Assembly (NCBI GenBank): GCA_030148625.1
Contig: JASBTC010000127.1
Location: 1-11,718 of the forward strand
Length of the DNA: 11,718 bases
Direction of reading: 5' to 3'
DNA from: Sphingobium sp.
GTDB taxonomy: Bacteria > Pseudomonadota > Alphaproteobacteria > Sphingomonadales > Sphingomonadaceae
Below, in pieces: positions 7,536 to 11,718 of the stretch. The notes below the pieces were generated by a model. The model was not told where the DNA came from and made no database searches. It worked only from the letters and a program-made list of their open reading frames with translations. Position 1 is the first letter of the stretch. Each line of letters starts with the position of its first letter. The position numbers were made by a program, and so were the translations under genes.

Positions 7536-8300
7536 GTGAAGCTCGCGCTGATCACCGGCGGCTGCCACAGGCTGGGCGCCGCGATCGCGGGCCGGCTCGC
7601 TGAGGCGGGCTGGGCGCTGGCGCTGCATTCGCGCGAGCATCCCGAACCCGATCCCGCGCTGCGGGCGCGACTGACCCAATGGGGCGCGATCTGGGACGGT
7701 TTCGCCGCCGACCTGTCCGATGCGGAGCAGGTGGCAGGCTTGGTCGAGCGCGTGGCCACGCATTTCGGCCAGCCGCCGACCCTGCTCGTCAACAATGCGT
7801 CGATGTTCGGGCTCGATGGGCCGGAGGATATGACCGCCGACACATTGCTCGCGCATTTCACGATCAACAGCGCCGCGCCGGTGCTGCTCGCGCGCGACGT
7901 GGCGGCGCGCGCGGTGAGCGGACAGCCGGCGGTCATCGTCAATATCCTCGATCAGCGGATTGCCCATCCGGCCGGCGACCAGGCAAGCTATACGCTGTCC
8001 AAGCTCGCGCTGGCCGGCGCGACCGACATGCTGGCGCGTGCGCTGGCGCCGCAGGCGCGGGTTTGCGCGGTCGCGCCCGGCCTCACGCTGCCCACCGAGG
8101 ATTATCTGCCGGCGCAGATGGTCCGGCTGGAGCGCGAGATGCCGCTGGGCATGCTTCCCGATCCCGAGGATGTGGCGGATGCCGTCGTCTATCTCGCGGG
8201 CGCCGGTGCGGTCACCGGACAGACGATCTTCGTCGACGGCGGCGCGCATCTGCGCAGTTTCGGTCGCGATTTCCTCTATCTGGGGCGCGACGAGGCCTGA
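7536..8300 (+). CDS. folM: FolM/PTR1-type pteridine reductase (short-chain dehydrogenase)
   Basis: This 254-residue NADPH-dependent short-chain dehydrogenase most likely reduces dihydropterins (dihydromonapterin, possibly dihydrofolate). The Rossmann motif is TGGCHRLGAAIA (7-18), with an Arg like that of PTR1/FolM, and NNASMF sits at 86-91. The catalytic set is D139, Y152 and K156: the Asp lies 13 residues before the Tyr, exactly as D181/Y194/K198 in PTR1 and as in E. coli FolM, instead of the Ser of most SDRs. The C-terminal VDGGAHLR matches FolM's LDGGRHLR. The start is GTG 7536, which places the Rossmann strand at residue 2; the frame runs upstream into folB, but with shadow-like sequence. 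Adjacent folB supports a pterin role. A generic SDR oxidoreductase is the fallback; the gene symbol is by family resemblance. Confidence 0.82.
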   Translation: MKLALITGGCHRLGAAIAGRLAEAGWALALHSREHPEPDPALRARLTQWGAIWDGFAADLSDAEQVAGLVERVATHFGQPPTLLVNNASMFGLDGPEDMTADTLLAHFTINSAAPVLLARDVAARAVSGQPAVIVNILDQRIAHPAGDQASYTLSKLALAGATDMLARALAPQARVCAVAPGLTLPTEDYLPAQMVRLEREMPLGMLPDPEDVADAVVYLAGAGAVTGQTIFVDGGAHLRSFGRDFLYLGRDEA

Positions 8301-8305
8301 CGGCA

Positions 8306-8335
8306 AGGTGCAGGGATGCTGACGTATCCGCACCT
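8306..8335 (+). terminator. stem-loop just after folM
   Basis: AGGTGC (8306-8311) and GGAT (8314-8317) pair with ATCC (8326-8329) and GCACCT (8330-8335), giving ten base pairs with a two-base bulge and an eight-base loop. It begins six bases after the folM stop. No T-run follows, so it may be a terminator of imperfect type or a 3'-end stabiliser. Confidence 0.4.
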
Positions 8336-8363
8336 CGGCACGCTCAGGCGCCGCGCGGGCTTT

Positions 8364-8400
8364 ATCAAGGTTCGATGAGCATGACTCATCGAACCTTGAT
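8364..8400. repeat. perfect 16-bp inverted repeat between convergent genes
   Basis: Arms 8364-8379 and 8385-8400 are perfect reverse complements around a CATGA loop. The right arm encodes the last four residues and the stop codon of the minus-strand exported-protein gene (IKVR, stop). The position between two convergent genes suggests a bidirectional terminator, but neither strand has a T-run after the stem, so this is not a canonical intrinsic terminator. It might instead be a dispersed repeat or a protein-binding site. The structure is certain; the function is inferred. Confidence 0.6.
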
Positions 8401-9249
8401 CGCCGGATGCTTGCGTTCGCAGGCGCCCAGGCCGTCGCGCACCACGCGATAATCCTCGCGCGCGCGATCCGCATTGGCCGGATCGCCGGGATCGATCGCG
8501 CGCTCGGGCAATTGCGGCGGTAGCGAGCAAGCGAGCCTGTACCAGAGCAGGGTGCCCGGCTTGGGCGGGCCGGCGGCTTCGTCGACGATCTCACCCAGCG
8601 CGACCGACCAGCGCGCAATCTCCCCGGGCCGGCGCAGAATCGAGAAGGACACCGGGTTGCCGGACTCGGTCTGGATGAAGATCTGGGTTTCGCCCTCGCC
8701 CTGGACGGTGCCGGGCACATGAAAGGCGCTGCGAATACCGGTGATCCTGGGCGGCGCGCCGGCGGCGGTCAGTTCCGCCAGGATGGCGCGGAGCTGGGTG
8801 TCCACCGGTTGACTCCACGGGATCTGGGCGTGTGGGGCGAGGAGCTGGAGCGCGCCGGGTTTGCCCGTGACGGGACGCGCGAGCAGCAGGACTCGCATCT
8901 TCTTGAGCTTGGGCGGGCGCCCGCGCGCGTCGAGCGGCACGTCGGTGACATAGGTGATTAGTGCCGGGCTGCCGGCGGGCCCGCGAATCAGCGTGCGAAC
9001 GGTCGCTTCGACATAGAAACGGGCCATATTGGCAGGTGCACCCTGCTCGATGCGAATCGCCGACTTGATCTGAGCGTCGATGACAACGGGCGCATTGACC
9101 GAAAGATCGGCCAAATCGGCATAGGTGTATGCCGTGGCGGCATAACCCGAGGGGGCGGCGGAGGGCGCGGACGGGGTCTGTGCGGCGAGGTTCGCGGGGG
9201 CCAGGGCGAGGGCCGCAAACAGCGGAAAGGCCAGTCTTTCAAACGTCAT
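8386..9249 (-). CDS. exported protein of unknown function
   Basis: I do not assign a function. The 287-residue product begins with a clear signal peptide (MTFERLAFPLFAALALAPANLAAQ, cleavage probably after AAQ) and so should be periplasmic or outer-membrane associated; there is no lipobox. The mature part is rich in predicted beta strands (APVVIDAQIKSAIRIEQ, ARFYVEATVRTLIRG, KKMRVLLLARPV, GETQIFIQTESG) and ends with two cysteines, C241 (WYRLACSLPP) and C277 (GLGACERK), that could form a disulphide. ATG 9249 is chosen because GGAG lies five bases ahead (9258-9255) and because the signal peptide starts there; the longer frame to 9357 is not credible. It is divergent from tonB and its 3' end lies inside a perfect inverted repeat. 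The gene looks conserved-type and intact, with normal codon use. Confidence 0.8.
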   Translation of the reverse strand: MTFERLAFPLFAALALAPANLAAQTPSAPSAAPSGYAATAYTYADLADLSVNAPVVIDAQIKSAIRIEQGAPANMARFYVEATVRTLIRGPAGSPALITYVTDVPLDARGRPPKLKKMRVLLLARPVTGKPGALQLLAPHAQIPWSQPVDTQLRAILAELTAAGAPPRITGIRSAFHVPGTVQGEGETQIFIQTESGNPVSFSILRRPGEIARWSVALGEIVDEAAGPPKPGTLLWYRLACSLPPQLPERAIDPGDPANADRAREDYRVVRDGLGACERKHPAIKVR

Positions 9250-9509
9250 AAACTCTCCGTAACGTGACATCGGACTTGTGGCAAAAATCGGATTAACGGG
9301 GCATGCAACTCTCCAGAGATGCGGAGCGTTGCCGACGAAACAAAGCAATTGCGTCAAAAAGCACGGAGCGATAGAGACTCGCGTTCTGCCTTAGGACATA
9401 AAATCGTGGCGGGACCGGATCGTTGACGTTCTCCTGGCGCCTTTGCCTTGGTGCGTCCATCGACCGAAGCCTCTGCGAACCGAGGAATATGAGGGAGTGT
9501 CGTTTCTGA
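9250..9509. promoter_or_regulatory. 260-base divergent spacer before tonB
   Basis: This is the only spacer long enough to carry full promoters for both the exported-protein gene and the tonB operon. No ORF or RNA gene is visible in it. Weak plus-strand candidates are TTGCGT (9349-9354) with TAGAGA (9372-9377) at 17-base spacing, and a good -35-like TTGACG (9423-9428) without a matching -10. A short palindrome GCAATTGC lies at 9345-9352. I see no convincing Fur-type box. The tonB ribosome site is probably AGGGAG (9492-9497), rather far (12 bases) from the ATG. Confidence 0.4.
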
Positions 9510-10166
9510 ATGGCTTACGCTGATCAATCGATGAGTTCGAGCCGCATGGTGGCGATAGTTATCGTCGTCTTGCTGCATGCGGTGCTCGGCTATGCCTTCG
9601 TCACTGGATTGGCCTATAATGTGGTCAAGAAAGCGGCTGAGGATTTGAACGTCTTCGACGTCGAAGACGAACCCCCACCACCAGAGGAAGAGCCGCCGCC
9701 GCCGCCGCCCGAGAAGCAGATCGAGCCGCCGCCGGTCGTGACGCCGCCGCCGATCGTTCAGACGAACGTCGCGCCGCCGCCGCAGATCGTGACGGTCAAT
9801 CGTCCGCCTCCGCCGTCGCCGCCGACGCCGGTCGCCGCACCGCCGCCGCCGCCGCCACCACCCGTCGTCAGCAAGGCTGCCGGCGCGAAGGGTGACCCGG
9901 CACGCTGGATCACCAATGACGATTATCCGCCTTCGGCGATCCGTGCAGGCGCCCAGGGTACCACGGGAATCTCGTGGGATATCAATACTGAAGGCCGCGT
10001 CGAGAATTGCACCGTCACGTCGTCGAGCGGTAATTCCGATCTCGATCGCGCTGCCTGCGCATCGCTCACCCGTCGCGCTCGCTACACCCCCGCTGTCGAT
10101 CAGGCCGGAAACCCTATCCGTTCCAAATCGTCGCGCCGGGTCCGGTGGGTGCTGCCGGAAGATTGA
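9510..10166 (+). CDS. tonB: TonB energy-transducing protein
   Basis: TonB spans the periplasm and passes energy from the ExbB-ExbD proton motor to TonB-dependent outer-membrane transporters. The 218-residue product has a short cytoplasmic N-terminus, one membrane helix (about 13-33) with the conserved His (H23), a long Pro-rich stretch (54-118) with acidic residues, and a C-terminal TonB domain (about 127-215). That domain begins with the DDYPPSAIRAGAQG motif and continues to RARYTPA. Two cysteines (C167, C183) in this domain could pair. MAYADQ is taken as the start because sphingomonad TonB proteins commonly begin this way; ATG 9531 is possible. It is first in an apparent operon with exbB and two exbD genes. 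Confidence 0.93.
   Translation: MAYADQSMSSSRMVAIVIVVLLHAVLGYAFVTGLAYNVVKKAAEDLNVFDVEDEPPPPEEEPPPPPPEKQIEPPPVVTPPPIVQTNVAPPPQIVTVNRPPPPSPPTPVAAPPPPPPPPVVSKAAGAKGDPARWITNDDYPPSAIRAGAQGTTGISWDINTEGRVENCTVTSSSGNSDLDRAACASLTRRARYTPAVDQAGNPIRSKSSRRVRWVLPED
9671..9862 (+). repeat. CCG/CCA proline-codon tracts in tonB
   Basis: Several uninterrupted runs of CCG or CCA codons encode the Pro-rich spacer of TonB. The longest are around 9691-9708 and 9838-9862. Such tracts could change length by replication slippage in steps of one proline without breaking the frame. Confidence 0.6.
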
Positions 10167-10228
10167 GTTTCACGAATACGTAAAAAATATCCCTGAACAA
10201 TTTCAGATTTTGAAGAGGAATAAGCCGA
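10167..10228 (+). promoter_or_regulatory. AT-rich leader between tonB and exbB
   Basis: The 62 bases between tonB and exbB are only about 34% GC, against strongly GC-rich genes on both sides. They hold an A-rich run (10182-10187), a small CTGAA/TTCAG hairpin (10193-10206) and a strong ribosome site, AAGAGGA (10213-10219), nine bases before exbB. An extra promoter or a translation enhancer for exbB is plausible but not shown. Confidence 0.45.
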
Positions 10229-11041
10229 ATGTTGATCCAGATTGCAGCCGCGGCCGGAGCCGCCAACGGAGCCGCCGCGCATGCCGGTGAGAATCCCTAT
10301 GGTCTTTGGGCCGCGCTCGAACAGGGCGGTGCCATTGCATGGGCGGTGTTCCTCATCCTCGTCGCGATGTCGATCTTCTCCTTCTACATCATGTTCACCA
10401 AGCTGTTCGATCAGCAGAAGATCATCAATCAGTCGAAGCGCGTGCGTTCGAGCTTCTGGGGCAATCCCAGCCTGCGCGAAGGTGCGGCGAAGCTGGAGAA
10501 GAATTCGGCCTACAAGCAGATCGTCGACGACGGCCTGACCGCGCAGGACCAGCACGGCAAGCTGACCGATCCCGTCGAGGCGCATGACTGGCTGCACGGC
10601 TCGCTGAGCCGCAGCCAGGCTGCGATCAACTCGAAGCTCAACGGCGGCCTGGCCTTCCTCGCCACCGTCGGCGCGACCGCACCGTTCATCGGTCTGTTCG
10701 GCACCGTGGTCGGCATCTACCGCGCGCTCGTGAAGATCGGTGCGTCGGGTCAGGCGTCGATCGACGTCGTCGCCGGTCCGGTCGGTGAAGCGCTCATCAT
10801 GACCGCGCTCGGCCTGGTCGTCGCGGTTCCCGCGGTGCTCGCGTACAACTGGCTGCAGCGTCGTAACAAGTCGATCGCCGAAGACCTCTCGGCCTTCGCG
10901 AACGACGTGCTCGGCTACATGGCTTCGAACGGCGCCGTGAAGCCCGCGGTTGCGACTCGCGGTGCCGCGAAGGTTGCCCCGCCGGCTGCGGCTCCGAAGC
11001 CCGGCGTCGGCACGACCACGGCTGGTGCGCCCAAGGCCTGA
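10229..11041 (+). CDS. exbB: ExbB proton-channel subunit (MotA/TolQ/ExbB family)
   Basis: ExbB forms the pentameric inner-membrane channel scaffold that, with ExbD, uses the proton gradient to drive TonB. The product has 270 residues. Membrane helix 1 is at about 35-57, followed by a large cytoplasmic loop (58-138). Helices 2 (about 140-163) and 3 (about 183-207) contain the family signature: GATAPFIGLFGTVVGIYRAL and GPVGEALIMTALGLVVAVPAV, with the conserved Glu at 187. The N-terminal 30 residues (Ala-rich) precede helix 1 and may be a periplasmic tail or a cleavable signal, as in longer ExbB proteins. A low-complexity Ala/Pro/Lys tail (about 236-270) ends the protein. ExbB rather than TolQ or MotA is favoured by the adjacent tonB and exbD genes. 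Confidence 0.94.
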   Translation: MLIQIAAAAGAANGAAAHAGENPYGLWAALEQGGAIAWAVFLILVAMSIFSFYIMFTKLFDQQKIINQSKRVRSSFWGNPSLREGAAKLEKNSAYKQIVDDGLTAQDQHGKLTDPVEAHDWLHGSLSRSQAAINSKLNGGLAFLATVGATAPFIGLFGTVVGIYRALVKIGASGQASIDVVAGPVGEALIMTALGLVVAVPAVLAYNWLQRRNKSIAEDLSAFANDVLGYMASNGAVKPAVATRGAAKVAPPAAAPKPGVGTTTAGAPKA

Positions 11042-11048
11042 ACGGACA

Positions 11049-11078
11049 GCGGCGATACTCCTTCGGGAGTGTCGCCGC
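11049..11078 (+). terminator. UUCG-capped hairpin between exbB and exbD
   Basis: Arms 11049-11061 and 11066-11078 form 13 base pairs (one G-U) closed by a C(TTCG)G tetraloop, an exceptionally stable RNA hairpin. It starts seven bases after the exbB stop. Only ATTT follows, so full termination is unlikely; partial termination or protection of the exbB 3' end fits better. Confidence 0.6.
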
Positions 11079-11088
11079 CGCCATTTGA

Positions 11089-11108
11089 GGGCGCTCGCAA
11101 GGGCGCCC
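11089..11108 (+). other. second short hairpin before exbD
   Basis: GGGCGC (11089-11094) pairs with GCGCCC (11103-11108) around an eight-base loop. It lies in tandem with the longer hairpin upstream and ahead of the exbD ribosome site. Six base pairs in GC-rich DNA is weak evidence on its own. Confidence 0.35.
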
Positions 11109-11137
11109 CGAATTCAGCAGGATAGGATCCTAATACA

Positions 11138-11629
11138 ATGGCAATGAGCGTAGGCGACGCGGGTGGCGACGAAACCCCGATGTCCGACATCAACACGACG
11201 CCTCTCGTGGACGTCATGCTGGTGCTCCTCATCATCTTCCTGATCGCCGTTCCCGTCGTGATTCAGACGATCGACGTGAAGCTTCCTGAAGTGCGCCACG
11301 ATCCGACGACGACCAAGCCCGAGAACGTCTCGCTCTCGGTCAGGGCGAGTTCGAACGGCGAGTGCGAGGTTTATTGGAACCTGACGCGCGTCAATGCCCA
11401 GGAGCTGCTCGACCGCGCGGTCGCGAAGCTCAAGGCGGAGATCGACAAGAAGGGCGGCCTGGCGAACTTCACGGCTGAAGACATGCCGGAAGCGCACATC
11501 CGCGGTGACGTGAATACGCCGTATCGCTGCATCGGCGGTACGATCTTCACGATGCAGATGGCCGGTTTCGCACGCGTCGGTTTCATCTCGGAGCCGCCGG
11601 CAGGCAGCTTCGTGGCCCAGCGTCTCTGA
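11138..11629 (+). CDS. exbD: ExbD biopolymer transport protein, first copy
   Basis: ExbD works inside the ExbB pentamer, and its single helix carries the proton-binding aspartate that drives TonB. The 163-residue product has a short cytoplasmic N-terminus with MSDINTTPLVDVMLVLLIIF; D25 is the conserved membrane aspartate and falls at the same number as in E. coli ExbD. The membrane helix is at about 23-43 and the periplasmic domain follows, with cysteines C76 and C131 that may pair. The ribosome site is AGGA (11124-11127), ten bases ahead, inside a perfect palindrome TAGGATCCTA. A second exbD starts 18 bases after the stop. Confidence 0.93.
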   Translation: MAMSVGDAGGDETPMSDINTTPLVDVMLVLLIIFLIAVPVVIQTIDVKLPEVRHDPTTTKPENVSLSVRASSNGECEVYWNLTRVNAQELLDRAVAKLKAEIDKKGGLANFTAEDMPEAHIRGDVNTPYRCIGGTIFTMQMAGFARVGFISEPPAGSFVAQRL

Positions 11630-11647
11630 GATCAGGAGTAGTTTGAC

Positions 11648-11718
11648 ATGGCAATGAGCGGTGGCCGCGACGACGGCGAGCCGATGATGGAAATGAACAC
11701 GACGCCGTTGATCGACGT
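11648..11718 (+). CDS. second ExbD-like protein, 3' end cut by window
   Basis: The visible 23 codons begin MAMSGGRDDGEPMMEMNTTP and continue LIDV, the ExbD N-terminus with the conserved aspartate ahead of the membrane helix. AGGAG (11634-11638) lies nine bases before the ATG. The first 13 bases are identical to the start of the preceding exbD, which suggests tandem duplication. Paired exbD genes after tonB-exbB are known from Xanthomonas (exbD1, exbD2) and occur in sphingomonads. The rest of the gene lies outside the window. Confidence 0.88.
   Translation, partial: MAMSGGRDDGEPMMEMNTTPLID

Noticed and set aside
7512..8720. 402-codon minus-strand frame spanning folM, the inverted repeat and the exported-protein gene
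   Set aside because: It overlaps two well-supported genes, is Arg-rich shadow sequence, and has no domain.
9250..9509. Fur or other iron-regulator box expected upstream of tonB
   Set aside because: I looked for an AT-rich 19-bp Fur-like palindrome and found only the short GCAATTGC, which is not enough to call a site.
9661..9865. CCG-rich tract as a possible CRISPR or non-coding repeat array
   Set aside because: No regular spacer structure; the codons encode the proline-rich TonB spacer in frame.

Overview
The window looks like chromosomal DNA of a sphingomonad (Alphaproteobacteria, Sphingomonadaceae or a close relative). This rests on the high GC content, the DUF1285 / CoA-pyrophosphatase / CCA-enzyme cluster, the style of the TonB N-terminus, and a tonB-exbB-exbD-exbD order. 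There are no mobile elements, CRISPR arrays, rRNA or tRNA genes visible. Nearly every base belongs to ordinary, intact genes.

Layout. (1) Bases 2-2218 are the 3' part of parC (topoisomerase IV subunit A). (2) Bases 2339-4099 encode a soluble PAS-like/GGDEF/EAL protein of cyclic-di-GMP turnover. (3) On the minus strand, a tightly coupled run is transcribed from about 6418 down to 4075: a DUF1285 protein, a Nudix CoA pyrophosphatase and the CCA-adding tRNA nucleotidyltransferase. These overlap one another by 4 and 13 bases, and the last one overlaps the 3' end of the GGDEF-EAL gene tail-to-tail. A GNAT acetyltransferase (7028-6486) lies just upstream on the same strand. (4) Divergent from GNAT are folB (dihydroneopterin aldolase) and a FolM/PTR1-type pteridine reductase, an apparent two-gene folate/pterin unit. 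(5) Two stem-loops, one a perfect 16-bp inverted repeat, fill the gap to a convergent gene for an exported protein of unknown function (8386-9249, minus). (6) A 260-base divergent spacer leads to tonB (9510), exbB, exbD and a second exbD cut off by the window end. Together these form the inner-membrane motor that energises TonB-dependent outer-membrane transport.

How genes work together. FolB and the FolM-like enzyme both act on pterins. TonB, ExbB and the two ExbD proteins form one proton-driven complex. DUF1285, Nudix and CCA look translationally coupled but have no obvious shared pathway.

No new multi-gene system is evident. The items most worth a second look are non-coding: the perfect inverted repeat at 8364-8400, the AT-rich gap before exbB and the UUCG-capped hairpin after it. 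The unknown exported protein also deserves attention.
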